Source of the DNA: Cucumis sativus
Lineage: Eukaryota; Streptophyta; Magnoliopsida; Cucurbitales; Cucurbitaceae
Direction: 5' to 3'
DNA length: 64,000 bases
Assembly (NCBI RefSeq): GCF_000004075.3
Contig: NC_026658.2
Location: 8,432,001-8,496,000 of the forward strand
Shown: positions 23,506 to 35,539 of the stretch, in pieces
Position numbering within the stretch: position 1 is the stretch's first letter
Layout: the number at the start of each line of letters is the position of its first letter
Notes under the pieces: generated by a model
Told to the model about the DNA's origin: nothing
Databases searched by the model: none
The model's input: the letters and a program-made list of their open reading frames with translations, nothing else
Translations under genes and position numbers: made by a program

Positions 23506-25194
23506 TTCTGCCGTTGCTGACGTTCCTTCAATATTTTTGTATGTTACATCACTTATCTTCACTCCAGAATCCTTTAAAACAACGATGAAAACAATTAAAA
23601 ATAAATATTAGCAAACATGAGAGGTAATTAAGTATATGTATGCCAACAATTTAATTAATTTAATAATAATTACCTCGACAGAACAACCTTGATTATTGGG
23701 ACAATAATTTTGATCGATTAAGATTGGATGTTTAACATTATGCATAGTTATATTTTCAAACACAACATGTTTTACGAAACCATTGCTAGACGTAGGCGAT
23801 GTCTTTATCCTCACACCATTATCTGATTTTGTAAACACTGTATTCATCAATCTTATATTTTCAACTCCATTTTCATTGACCTCTTTTCCTAGGCTCCCGA
23901 TACTGCATTAATTGAAATTATTATCATATTATTTTATTAACTCAAAAAAAAAAAAGATTACCGGCCATCATTTTAGTGTGTGCATATATTAGATTTGTTA
24001 CCTTACACCATGGCGGGCCCACATTTAATATCACTCATAAACAAATTATTTGTTCCATCACCAATAGAAATGCAATCATCTCCCGTTTTAATGGTAGTTC
24101 AAGAGATGGTTACAGCAGTGGAGGATTGCACATGGATGCCATCAGTATTGGGGCCTTGGTCTGGAGCCATTATCTTCACATTCTTGACCATCACATTGTT
24201 GCAACTATTGATCACAATATGAGTTTGTCGAGTGTTGATTGATCTTAGTCCACTAATTATGACGTTGCTTGCCGAATTGAATGTTATTGATTGTATTTCA
24301 TTTGTTAAAACAAAAGAAAACATGTGTTACTATACATATATATATAAATAAACATGTCACAATAAATTTTAAAAAATACACTTGGATGCTTTTGGATATA
24401 TAGTAGCTTACTCAGGGTGTGTTGTTTGGAATAATACATTTTCAAGTTTTAATTTAAAAAATGAAATTTTAAAAAGATCAAAATGTCCCATGTCTACTAC
24501 AAAATAACTTTTAAAATGCATTTAAACCCCTTTCGTTTAAATAAAAATAAGACGTTTGGAAAGCACTTTTTTTCTCAAATTAATATCTAAACAAGCTCTC
24601 AATTGTAAAGTTAGTATGTTGGTCAATTTTTGGGTAAAAAGTAATATTTTTGGTGTTTTTTTTCTGCTTTCTAATGAAGATAGTCGATGTGCAGTTTTGG
24701 AATTCAATAAAGTATTGAGTAATTAACACGCATACCCTTGCTCCCGGGGGACATTTTTTTCCAGAGCCCTTGCAAGCCCAATAGTCGGTGCCTTTTCCAT
24801 CAATATTGCCACCGATGAAAGAAATTCCATTAACTTTGGTGAACAAAATCCAATACCTAGAATCTCCAAGAGCATTATAGTCAAGAGGTGCCACGAGTGT
24901 TCCATTCAATTGAAATGTAATGTTGCTGTTCTTACATGGACCTCTAAATGTGATGGATGTAAGCAAGAACCTTCCCTTAGGGACGTTGATGGTGGATCGT
25001 GTCAAGGAGCTACATGCAGACATCCACGCTTTCAGAAATGATTGGGTTGAGTCAGTTTTTCCATCCGGTTTTGCACCGAATGTTATCACATTGTAGTTGC
25101 CTGCACTTGAAATTTGAATGAACAAATGGAAGAAGAGAACGAAGACTAAACTTTTTGTTGGGTTGGCCATATGTTTTATAAAGAAAGATCTCAT
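23491..25194 (-). pseudogene. Polygalacturonase pseudogene (GH28), 3'-truncated
   Basis: Reconstructed exons on the minus strand: 24736-25194, ~24002-24290, 23674-23902, 23491-23571. Exon 1 encodes a signal peptide, YNVITFGAKPDGKTDS and WACKGSGKKCPPGAR. Later exons carry the GH28 motifs NTDGIHV, GDDCISIG, a damaged CGPGHGVSIG and RIKT. It would have been a secreted pectin-degrading enzyme. Lesions seen: (1) an in-frame TGA at 24099-24101, just before TTIKTGDD; (2) a one-base deletion near 24013 in the CGPGHG codons; (3) the exon 2 acceptor reads ACAA where ACAG is expected; (4) RIKTS replaces RIKTW; (5) after the conserved GTSAT the frame runs into AEEEGE-stop, encoded where an LTR-like repeat begins. 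The usual C-terminal ~80-100 residues are absent. Translation from 25194 or from the Met at 25170 are both possible starts. Confidence 0.9.
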
Positions 25195-25248
25195 AAAGTT
25201 GGGAATTAAATTGTGTTAATGATGCATGGCAATAGGGATGTGTTTTGA

Positions 25249-25258
25249 TATATATAGT
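25249..25258 (-). promoter_or_regulatory. Candidate TATA box of the polygalacturonase pseudogene
   Basis: TATATATATC on the minus strand, about 55 bp upstream of the ATG at 25194. The spacing suits a plant core promoter, so transcription may have outlived the coding function. Confidence 0.4.
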
Positions 25259-25574
25259 GTACTTGTGCAATGAAATTAATAATGAATTAAAACATTGATA
25301 AAAAAGAAAAAGTGAAATGAAAGAAATTGGATATGCTAAGTAAGCAGGCGGCTGATGTATATGCGGTGGTTTGATTCAGATGAAGGAAATCAGCCAGGGT
25401 CTTGATGTACGGCCGCTATGTTCATGCATTTTCATTAGATGCTCTTCTTTTTGCACGAAAATTGGTATTCATCCAATCTTGTGTTTGAGTCGTTGCTACT
25501 CAAATAATAATTAACTATTGTTCCATGAAAACAATAACACTATCCTTGCTCATGGTATCAATCTTATATTATAT

Positions 25575-26540
25575 GGGTTCATCAACCGGTTCTATTTTGA
25601 TCTCTAAACTTTTTAAAATGTTTGTTTTAGTCCTAAACTTAAAAGAAAAAAAGAAAACATATTTTGATCTCTACTATTAGCATTTTGTTAAGAAATGGAC
25701 TTTTATGTTTGGATGACTAGGATATCAAATAAAATAATTAAAGAGTTCTAAATTTTAGTAAGAACAACTCAAAAAGTCGTCGTTTTCTAGATTTTGATAA
25801 TGGTCGCCATTTAGGATATTGTCATTCTATTTCACTTTCTTAACTCGTATGCTTGATGCAATTCATCAACATATAAATTTTTTAGTGCATCAAGTTTGAG
25901 ATATTTTGTGATTCATTGAGGTGCTTTTTTTTCATCCTCCCAGTCATTTATTCTTTGTTTTGTTTTGTTTTTTTTTTTTTTTTTTTTTTGTGATTCATTA
26001 TGCGAATATTTGTTTAAAATTTAGTAGAGTTCATTTCATAAGTGTTAGTATTTATTTTATGTTTCTAGTTTATTTTACATTGTCATTGATATTAAACTAC
26101 AATATGTTCGTTCTATTTTATTTTTCTTTATTCTACTTATTGTCATTTTTTTATGGTTCGAGAAATAAATAAATAAAGGGTGAGGAGTCCGAAAGAGATA
26201 CGAGAGATTTAAGTTTTGGAGAAAAAGAACAAAATTAGTTTTAAATTTGGGTTTATTTAATTAAAGTGTATTAATTATATTTCTACGTTCATATAAAAGA
26301 TTTATAGAATAAAATAACAAAGTTTATTAGATATTTATGAATTTAATTAATATGATGAATATATAGTCCAATCACCTAAATATAAATGATCATGTCATCG
26401 TTTAGTTAACTTTTAACAAAATTCTAACAAAAATAATCAAAGTATGCATTTTTTAAAAGTTTGATAACTAAAACAGACATGAAGTCGTTCAATGACCAAA
26501 ATGAACAAATGCAAAGCTCATGACCAATTTAACCTATCGT
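25575..26540. repeat. Possible foldback element
   Basis: The left edge (25575-25700: GGTTCTATTTTGATCTCTAAACTTTTTAAAATGTTTGTTTTAGTCC) resembles the complement of the right edge (26390-26540: ...TTTTTTAAAAGTTTGATAACTAAAACAGACATG...GACCAAAATGAAC...). A long T run lies at 25968-25989. The arms are diverged and I cannot define exact ends or a target duplication. Small open frames inside it are low-complexity. Confidence 0.4.
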
Positions 26541-26608
26541 ATTTAACAAATTTATCACATTAATAAATATTATATTACTGACCACATTTAAAGATATAAA
26601 TAATACAT

Positions 26609-26888
26609 AGGGATAGTTACAAATTTAGCAATTAAATTCAAAATAATTAAGTATATAGCAATGTTTTTAAAAAATTGCAAATATAGCAAAATTTGTCAAA
26701 TTCTATCAATGATAGAGTCTATCACTGATAGATCATATTGTAAAAATTGGTCTATCACCGATAGATCATACGAGTCTATCAGTGATACAAGTCTATTAGC
26801 GATAGTTTTGCTATATTTGCAATTTTTTTAAAATTTTGTTATATCCTTAATTATTATTCCTCAAATGGTCACTCATTACAGTTACCCT
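26609..26888. mobile_element. MITE with long terminal inverted repeats
   Basis: The left arm (AGGGATAGTTACAAATTTAGC ... TTTAAAAAATTGCAAATATAGCAAAA) is matched in complement by the right arm (TTTTGCTATATTTGCAATTTTTTTAAAA ... GTTACCCT). The centre consists of nested GATAGA/TCTATC palindromes (TATCAATGATAGAGTCTATCACTGATAGA and similar). The whole 280 bp could fold into one hairpin. No coding capacity and no clear target duplication. Confidence 0.7.
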
Positions 26889-28275
26889 GATATATATATA
26901 ATAAAGGTCCAATCATGGAACTTTTTATATTTTAAGTACCTTGAAACCGAAGACGCTGTCACACGCATAAGTCTCTATTTTTTTTTTTATTGTTTATTAA
27001 TTATTAATCTCTTTTCCATAGATAAGTCTCTACCAATTTTAACTTAGAATATATATCTTATATTGTCGCTCATTAATTATCATGTTCATTACTAGGATAC
27101 CTACCTTTGTGAACACAAGTTGGCACTAACTTCAATTTTTTTACGTGAAAACTAGTTGCGTGTACATTGAACAGCATCTATTTTTATACAGCATAGATTA
27201 AGGTAGTGCACCAGAGGAGCTCCCCTTCTATCATGTTCATCATTCAAACGTAAATAAAAGCTCTTTATTTCTTCGTACAAGAGAATCTTGATTTTCAAAT
27301 ATAAGAACAACGACACTTTTCCTCATTGAAAACAAAACAACAAATACAAACCACGTCAATCAAAAGACTTACATGCTTTGGGTTTTATCTTCACTAAGGT
27401 TGCATTCAACGTTGTTATGCACATCTCATCTCACACACAACACCAACCAACCCTCAGACAACCAAAATTTTTACTAAAAAGGAATGCTAAAAACAGAGAT
27501 CCCGAAAACATCTCCTTCAGAATAAAATCATATCTTCTACTTTAAGAGAAAAAATTTTCATAACCGCGCCAAAAAATATATTTTTAAAAACATAATATTC
27601 TTCCCACTTCACATAAAAAACTTTTTGCCACGTCAACCAACATGAAGATAATTGTGAAAAAATGTAACTACCACTAGCCCATGCATCTTCTAACAAACTC
27701 TCCCTTGGGATTGACTTCCTTTATTTGTTTAAACATGTATATAAAGATAGAACTAAACACCTAGAAGCAACAAAAGCCAACAATAAGTAGTTCAATTTAG
27801 AGAGAACAGTTAGAGTAACAAAGAGAATTACACTTCTAAAAAAGACCCACTCAAGAGAAATACACATGCAGAAATAAGAGAAAAAGCAACATCAAAAAAA
27901 TTAAAAAGACAAACAACCCCAAACCACACAATAGTACCACAACAGCAGCCTTTCAACCTTTTTAGATTCCAACTCAAAAACATACAACCAACCACATAAC
28001 CACACTCCACCTTGCATGCTAACAAAGAATTAGGAAACAAGAGGAGAAAACCTAGAGGGTCTTGAGCCACAGTTAAAGAATACAGGGCTTGAAGGACAAA
28101 ATCAATGACAACTCTTCAACTGGTAAGATCTGCTATAACCTCGTTCTAATCTTGAATGGAAACACTCAGAGACCGAGACTCATAAGATAGGAGTTGTGTA
28201 AACCCTAGTTCTTGAGCTCCCTAAAAGTATTAAGTGTTAAATGTTATGAGAAGCTTAGTGTTGTTTTTCTTTGTT
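26889..28275. other. Spacer without recognised gene
   Basis: I see no gene, RNA or transposon terminus. The minus-strand open frame at 27828-28070 lacks any family feature. The right edge, ending at the AGGTG target site, is the left flank of solo LTR copy B. Confidence 0.4.
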
Positions 28276-28280
28276 AGGTG
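28276..28280. repeat. Target-site duplication AGGTG (left)
   Basis: AGGTG directly precedes the TGAAGGGATAAAAG end of the solo LTR. The identical 5 bp follow its other end at 30178-30182. Confidence 0.85.
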
Positions 28281-30177
28281 TGAAGGGATAAAAGTCTATG
28301 GCAGCACAAGATTTTAAAGAATCATTACTCAATTTAATTTGAAAATCCTAAAATTTCAGTACATTGGCAACATTTAGGATCAAAATTTTAAATAAAAAAA
28401 CTAAGCATGCTTTTAATTCAAAAGATACAAAAAACTTACTCTTGTTGACATTTATGAATCTACAATCCACCAAATTAGGGACACTACCCATCAGAGACCT
28501 TCCTATCCTCTGAGATGAGATTGGTTTATGGGAACCAATCAGAATGCAAAAAGATTTAGAGAGAAACTATTTTGCATAAAACCAAAACCATTAGTTTAAT
28601 TCATTCATTAAGAAAAACATTTTTTCTTCTACGTATTTATAGCTCTCTCTCCTTTATGGAGTAGAGAGACATTTTTTCTTCTACATATTTATAACTCATT
28701 TTCCTTTATGGAGTAGAGAGAATTATGAGATTCTAATAATTTAAAAAATATTAAATTAATAGAAATTTCAAATCAACTAATTAATTAAATCATATTTCAC
28801 TAAATAAATTTAATGAACATCTCTTCAATATCTTATTAATTTAATTAAATCAAACTTAATTAAATAAAACTAGGTTAAATTAATTAATAGTTAAATTAAA
28901 TATTTTATATTTAACTTAAATTAAATTTAAATCATTCAAAGTTTAAGTTTCTCCTAACCAATAATTTTAATATGAATCTAATTCACGTTAAATTAATATT
29001 TGAACTCATTCAAATATTTTATCTCAAATTATATCCAAAATTAAATTTATATAATAAAGTTTGATTAAACTTTTTATTATTATATATTACATTATACTAA
29101 TTTCCAAAGTAAATTTATACATTTCAAATTACAACTAATATAAATAAATCACATTATTTTTTACAAGCTAGAAAGGTAATGTAAGGGAGCTACAAATCAG
29201 AAGCTACAACGGTATGAGATTAATTGGCTAAACTCATTAGCAACATAAATCAATATTTGTTAAGTGTGTGTACTCCACTAAAGATTTACAATTGAACTTT
29301 TCTCATTATAGATATATTTTTGTGTCCACGAATATAGACCAATAACAGTAAGTTAGTCATTCACGAGTGTTCGTAACACCAGCTGGGTCAAATTATCATT
29401 TTACCTCTAGGTTACCTCTAGTCCTTAAATATCATGCTCATCTAATGAACAACCTGTTTATGGTTCAACCAATAAACAGAAACCCCTCTCATGCCATAGA
29501 GAGGGTACAGACCTTTGTTCAAGTCCCGAATATACCATTTAAGGGAACACTCATCTATTTACCCTAAAGTCGAGAATGAGTGTATTTCATATTGTGTAAT
29601 TATGTTCCTAGCTCCCCACTCGATCTTGTCCCTAAATGATAAGCATATTGAGTTGGCAATCTGTCACTCTCACACATACAAATCAAAAGATAATCCCTCG
29701 CGAATAGGAGTTCATAATTCATTCAGGATATAGATTAAGTTACCTAGGTCATCCTAATGAAATAGAAACCTAACTAGTTAATAGAGTTACATCTAATGGT
29801 TCCCATTTCATGGTTTGGCAACTCATTGCATAAGATACGTTCACTCGCATGTCACATACACGAACTCGTTGGATCATTATGTTTGTATCAAATACAAAGT
29901 GAGTTGTATCCATAGTATTATCAGGATAAGGTACCCAACCTTATCCATGTACTATAGACCATTTAAGTTGATCTCGAACATTGATCCCTAATGTCTCTAC
30001 ACATTGTTCAAAACTCATCAGATAACTTAAAATGTTAGTTTATTGGTTTTGGGTCATTAAGACAAAACTAATAACATAATCAATAACATTTATTAAAATT
30101 ACAATAATAACACTTTATTAATGACGGTGAATGAATTATATCTATAATCTACGAGTTTTAGGATATAAATCTCAACA
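28281..30177 (-). mobile_element. Solo LTR, copy B, with intact 5-bp target duplication
   Basis: 1,897 bp, TG...CA ends on the plus strand (TGAAGGG at 28281, CTCAACA at 30177), so on the minus strand it begins TGTTGAGATTTATATCC. It aligns along its length with copy A (148-2045). Identical AGGTG flanks show one insertion, followed by LTR-LTR recombination that removed the internal region. A 52-bp duplication at 28617-28720 doubles the putative TATA region. The start motif resembles the widespread plant LTR beginning TGTTGGAATTTATGTCC, which I associate with Copia-type elements, but without pol the superfamily cannot be proven. Confidence 0.88.
28617..28720 (-). repeat. 52-bp tandem duplication of the LTR promoter region
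   Basis: ACATTTTTTCTTCTAC plus the next ~36 bp, ending GGAGTAGAGAG, occurs at 28617 and again at 28669. Each copy contains TATTTATA or ATTTATAAC, a TATA box when read on the minus strand. Copy A has a single TATTTATAAC at the equivalent place (~501-510). Confidence 0.7.
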
Positions 30178-30182
30178 AGGTG
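30178..30182. repeat. Target-site duplication AGGTG (right)
   Basis: Identical to 28276-28280; see the solo LTR between them. Confidence 0.85.
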
Positions 30183-31124
30183 GACAAGAGAAGAGAAATT
30201 ATGGTTAAGTATGGAAGTTGGTAGTTGGTGGCCAAAAGGGAAAGAAGAGAAGTTTGTTCTTAGTTGAAAAATGGCCAAGTGTGGAGAGGTTTTTGTATAA
30301 GGTGTTAGGTGTTTTATGATTCTTAGGCGTTTGTCGTTGGCTTAGGCGAGATAGAATGTCAAGAACCTCTAAAGAGGTTATCTCAAGCATTGTGTCAAGC
30401 TAGGCAGAAAGTATGTGGAAGTTGCTAGGTGAGAACCACTACAAGAATGTCCTAGGCGTTTAGTACTAGGCGAGGAAGCTTGCTAGAGGTGTCTTGGCAT
30501 TTTGGCTAAAGCATTTGAAGAAGTTATGGGATTAGTTTGTGCTATGCAAAATTTTAAATTTTAGGTTGTTATTATATCAAATGCAAAATTTTAGGAAATG
30601 ATACAATTTTAAATTTAAATTTTGGAGGTATTCCAACTAAACTTTTAAAATAAAATAATAAAATAAATATTTATTATTATATCTAATCCGAAAAAAATGG
30701 AGGATAAATATAAAAAATGGTGTATTTGTATGATATAATAAAATGTTACTAAGAATTAACCAAACCTTAAGAAATGTATAATGAACAAATTATATTATTA
30801 ATCATTATATGAGAAATTATGTATTTGTATGATATAATAAAATATTAGTGAGAATTAACCCAAACTTATCAAACCTAGAATGAAAGAATTATATTATCAA
30901 TGACTTTATCGATAGTAAAAAAATATGAATTAAATAGCTATTACTATATATTAATAAAAATAAATGGTTAATCAATTCATTTGAAGTCTATAAATCTAAA
31001 AATTTAGTATAAATAATGTAGAAGATTTTGTTCTATATCCCATTTTTAATGGAAAAAATAAGGACGATTTTGCTAAAATTCAAACTATGTGAGTCGAGAT
31101 TGGACGAAAGTTGACGTGAAATAA
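30183..31124. other. Spacer upstream of the eL6 gene
   Basis: 30183-30540 is unremarkable and has no recognised gene. 30560-31010 is one copy of a dispersed repeat, annotated separately. No transcription unit is recognised before the eL6 promoter. Confidence 0.45.
30560..31010 (+). repeat. Dispersed ~450-bp repeat, copy 1 (partner at 53860-54300)
   Basis: From TTGTTATTATATCAAATGC to CATTTGAAGTCTATAAATCT it aligns by eye with 53860-54300 in the same orientation. Shared blocks include AAAATAAATATTTATTA, TTAACCAAACCTTAAG and ATATTATCAATGA. It also contains an internal duplication: TGTATTTGTATGATATAATAAAAT near 30720 and again near 30817. Confidence 0.7.
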
Positions 31125-31205
31125 ACGGGGCCTTCCAGTGTAATGGGCGTATAAACCCCTAAAATTTAATAATTTAACCCTTAATTTTCTCTCTAGGGCT
31201 TTTGG
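31125..31205 (+). promoter_or_regulatory. Ribosomal-protein-type promoter and leader of eL6
   Basis: AAACCCCTAAA (31153-31163) is close to the telo-box AAACCCTAA, and TTTTCTCTCTAGGGCTTTT (31186-31204) is a pyrimidine-rich stretch next to a second telo-box-like complement. No TATA box is seen. Telo-boxes and TATA-less starts are usual for plant ribosomal protein genes. Confidence 0.4.
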
Positions 31206-31253
31206 CGAGTAGAGGAACGAAGGCGACGGTGCCAAATTCTCAGAAGTTCATCA

Positions 31254-32931
31254 ATGGCTCCGAAGACAGCAAGAGTTAGCAGAAATCCTGAACTCATTCG
31301 AGGGGTTGGCAAATACTCGAGGTCGAAGATGTACCACAAGCGTGGTCTTTGGGCAATCAAGGCCAAAAATGGAGGTGTCTTCCCTCGCCATGATGCCAAG
31401 CCTAAGGCAGATTCTCCTGCTGAGAAGCCGCCCAAATTTTACCCAGCCGATGATGTCAAGAAACCACTTGTTAACAAGCGCAAACCCAAGCCCACCAAAC
31501 TTAGGTTCATCTCTCTCGATCTTCTTTCTTTCGATGCTATGTTTTTACTCAATGTCTTGGAATCCATATTGCTTTCTGAGGAATTGGAGTAATTAGAGTC
31601 CATGCTGTAGCTATGGAGAAGCGGGAATTTCTGAAGAGAGATTAGTTTTACACTTGATTTAAGTTTTGGGTTTCGAATTGGGTGATCTGAAGTGAATTTT
31701 TGCTCATTTTTCTATTAAGCAATATTTGGTTCTGGGGGTGTGTTCATCTAACTTAGTTTCGTTGATTTTTATACTATTTACAGGTCCAGCATTACTCCTG
31801 GAACCGTGCTTATCATTCTTACTGGAAGGTTTAAGGGAAAGAGAGTTGTGTTCTTGAAGCAACTTCCGTCTGGGCTGCTTTTAGTGACTGGTGTGTTTTG
31901 ATGAATCTCTAATTGTCTGTCTTTATAAATTTTGTTTTGTTATCAAAAAGTGTTGGGGATTCTGTTCATGGGGTTAGTTTTTGTTTTTCCACATTCTTTG
32001 TGGACTTGTGTTAGATTTGCATTGGAAGTCTTATTTATGATATCTTAGCATCATAACAGTTATTTGCCTTAGGTTTACATATTATCTCAAATGCGTTACC
32101 TGCATAACAAGAAGGAAGAAGTTGGATACTTTGGGTTTTACATTTTGACAGTATTAATTGTTGAACCTCGAAAGCAGTTAATATTGAAATGTCTCACGTC
32201 TTGTATTCTGCCCATTTCTCCGGCCAATCGACTTTACATACCACTGAAATGCCTCATGCTTCCTTTTATGAATATATGCCCTGCTAATGGTCTTTTCATC
32301 CCATAAGTTTCTAAGCTTTATGTGCATTATCTTCTATTGTTTTCTTATGATGGTTGTGGGTACGGGTAGGGGTTAGTGTCTGAGTAGTCCTACATGTTTA
32401 GGAGAAAGGATGTATATAAAATAGTGATTGGCGGAGGCTATTGATTTCAAATTAGCAATTCTTGAACCTGCTAAGGATTATCTTAATTTGATTTTTGTCA
32501 TTTTAGGGCCATTCAAGGTCAATGGTGTTCCTTTGAGGCGTGTGAATCAGTCATACGTGATTGCAACCTCCACCAAGGTGGACATTGCAGGGGTCAATGT
32601 GGAGAAATTTGGTGACAAATATTTCTCCAAGGAAGTTCATCAGAAGAAAAAGAAGGGAGAAGGAGAATTTTTCGAGGCAGAGAAGGAGGTACTCATCCTG
32701 TTTTTGATTTGTCCAAATAGTTTAAAGTTTTATCATTTCTTTGTCCTGATTTGAGGTTGCCATTGTTACATGCAGGAAAAAAGTGCGCTCCCACAGGAGA
32801 AAAAGGATGACCAGAAGGCCGTGGACTCGGCTCTGCTAAAGTCCATTGAGGCAGTCTCAGACTTGAAGACATACTTAGCTGCAAGGTTTTCTCTAAAGGC
32901 AGGCATGAAGCCACATGAGCTTGTTTTCTAG
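31254..32931 (+). CDS. RPL6: 60S ribosomal protein eL6 (L6)
   Basis: Exons 31254-31504, 31784-31890, 32507-32688 and 32776-32931 join in frame (696 nt, 231 aa), close to the usual plant length of about 233. The N-terminus [20 protein letters not shown] is the plant eL6 start, with a basic lysine/proline-rich tail up to KPTKLR. The SH3-like KOW region follows ([24 protein letters not shown], then [27 protein letters not shown]). The C-terminal part has the lysine run [15 protein letters not shown] and ends [14 protein letters not shown]. It is a structural protein of the large cytosolic ribosomal subunit. All introns are GT..AG; intron 2 donor is GTGTGT, slightly weak. The gene looks intact. 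Confidence 0.96.
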
Positions 32932-35539
32932 ATATTTTCTGTGTGGTTTCTGATACGCCTCTTGGGGAATTTGATCCCTATAATCTTCTTGTTCATGTTT
33001 TGTTATGAGGGTTGTAGATTTGAAATTATGTCTCGCAATGAATTTTGTAGTGAAGTTTATTCATCAAATCCTACATTACGTGGCTTCCTTTGACTGGTGA
33101 GAGTGATAAGACATGTAATTTTTGTTCAATTTCTGGCTGGTGAAATACTTGAGAAACACATTGATAAAGATAGATCGGTTGACTTACAATGGTGCATGGC
33201 CATGTTTGATTAGTATGCAACGTCAGAGAGTGGGCAATGTATGCTTGAATCTCATATATTTGGGGTTTCTTTTTCAATTTGGTTAAAATGATATTTTCTT
33301 CTCTGCCCTTCACTTGTTTATCATATGATAATAATTTTACTGTTGGCATGTATGGAGCGATCTTGAAAAAATTAAAATCACTTTTGAATACTTTTACTCC
33401 TTCCAAATAAATTGTAATAGTATGAAAAATTAAGTAGAATTTTTTACAATTTTAAAATCACCCTTTGACTTTCAAAATTACTTCAATTCTAAAATTTGAT
33501 GATTTCAAAATTAACAAATTTTCTTCCAGTAATATTTAGTGAAAATGTTAATGATGTGATAATACCAGTTTGGAGCTACATCAATTGAAGAAAGATTTAG
33601 ATTGTTTTCTTAATTAAAATTGTGTGTTTTTTAAGGAACATTTTAATTTTAACATTCACATCAATACTAAATATAATTAATTTAAAAAATATATAATCAA
33701 TATTTCTTTATTATATTATACCAAATTTACTATCAATTTTATAAATTTCATAATTATTATAATAAATAGTTTACAATTATATTTTCATTTATTATTAGGA
33801 TATTGTAGATTTATTTTTAATACGGTATTAAGTTGAAGTTAATATGATAATATTATATTTAATAATTTATACAAATTCATTTTATTTAATTTCATCCCAA
33901 CTTAATATCAAATTTTCACAAACCTACTTTCTACTTCGTTCACCGTTGCAATTTTCTCCAATCAGTTTTTTCGTTTGATATTTCGATTTTGTTCTTCCCC
34001 TTTCCATCTCATTCAAATATCCGGTAAGTTCAATTTTTTTCTATTTATATTTCTTTATCCTTCCTATTCATGTAAATTTTACCATATATATTTTATGTTT
34101 AATTTTTCCTTGTGTTCATAAACTGAAAGTTCGTGAGTTCAATATTTCAACCATCTTCTTCATTTTTTTGTTTCTCAGGTGTTCCGTCAACAATATATAC
34201 TATTATATACTAGTATGTAGTCTAATTCTCTTTTGTGATATATTAGATATATACACTTACACATTTTTAATAATACATAAGTTGTAACACATACAGTTAT
34301 ATTATTGATTGTCAGTGCATATTTGTTTCATTAAACTTATTTTTTTCCTTATTTTTGTTTTTTAAATGTGTCGTCAATAGTATATTATGATGGTTTTTTC
34401 AATGATTGTGACAACTACATTAGTTATAGTGTTTTCAAAATATTAATGAATGAACATATACCTTTTCAAGACATGTATAATAGTCTACTATCCAAGTTAG
34501 GTAGTTATATTGATATATACTTATATTCCTTCCATTGCATATTTGTTTCATTATTATTATATATCACTGCATTGTGTTGTGACCTATATAAACAACCGTA
34601 TATTTAAAATAATACGTAAGCAATAACACATATAGTTCTATTATTTATTGTTAGATATGTTCAAAATTGTTGAATATTATGAGGTCATCTTGTTCAACTA
34701 ATTGTTTCATGTTATTAATTTTCTTTCTTAAATTATGTAATATAGTATACAATATATAATGAACTTATTTTTTTCAAGCTTTTGGATGCTGGACCATTTA
34801 TTCCTTTTTAGGATCAATGGTGCACCCTACGAACGTACAACATAAAAAATATCATATAGTTTATAATATATATCATATATCATTAAGCACTAAGCATCAC
34901 ACACATAATATATAATTAAGTAGTAGACACATAATATTTCATATATGTTACAGTATATATTAAATATCATTAAGTGTTAAACATTAAGCATCACATACAT
35001 TAACACTAAGCATCACATACATAATATATCTTTAAGTAGCAAACACATAATATATCATATATTATACAATATATAAAAAATATCATTAATAATACATTTT
35101 TCTAATCGTATTGATATAAATTTGTAATTCCACATGATGTAAAATTTGTTACAAAATTAAAATACAAGGTAAAATATGCACAAGTATATTGTTATATAAT
35201 ATTATGTTAAATATTCAGGAGTACATAATGATCTATTTAAATCGAAAACGGTTTCAATCACGGTAAGATTTTACAAATTAACTTCCATTATATGAAAATC
35301 AATGCAAATTTGATGAAATATAATAAGTATATAATAGAAATTATTAAATTACGTGGAATATATGAAAAACAATGCAAAACGAAAGAAAGAATGGGCGGAA
35401 AGAGAGATTGAAAAGTGTGAGAGAGATTGACATTGAATACATATCTCTCCCGAGATAACGCGTCAAACACCTAGTGAGTGGAACAACTCTTCTCCTTGTC
35501 TCTTTGTAAAACTCTTCGATTGAGTCTTAGAAACCTTCA
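32932..35539. other. Very AT-rich spacer
   Basis: eL6 3' UTR, then AT-rich DNA with no recognised gene. 34195-34350 and 34530-34660 share blocks (GCATATTTGTTTCATTA, AATAATACRTAAG, AACACATA) and look like an old duplication. A clearer tandem duplication is annotated at 34885-35095. Confidence 0.45.
34885..35095. repeat. 116-bp tandem duplication
   Basis: ACTAAGCATCACA begins at 34889 and again at 35005. Each is followed by ACATAATATAT, TTAAGTAG, ACACATAATAT and a run to AATATCATTAA. The sequence is nearly all A/T. Confidence 0.6.

Noticed and set aside
23976-24242. Plus-strand open frames of 80-88 codons
   Set aside because: They are antisense to polygalacturonase exon 2; the minus strand carries the GH28 motifs.
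31306-31596. 96-codon plus-strand open frame
   Set aside because: It overlaps eL6 exon 1 in another frame and has no family features.
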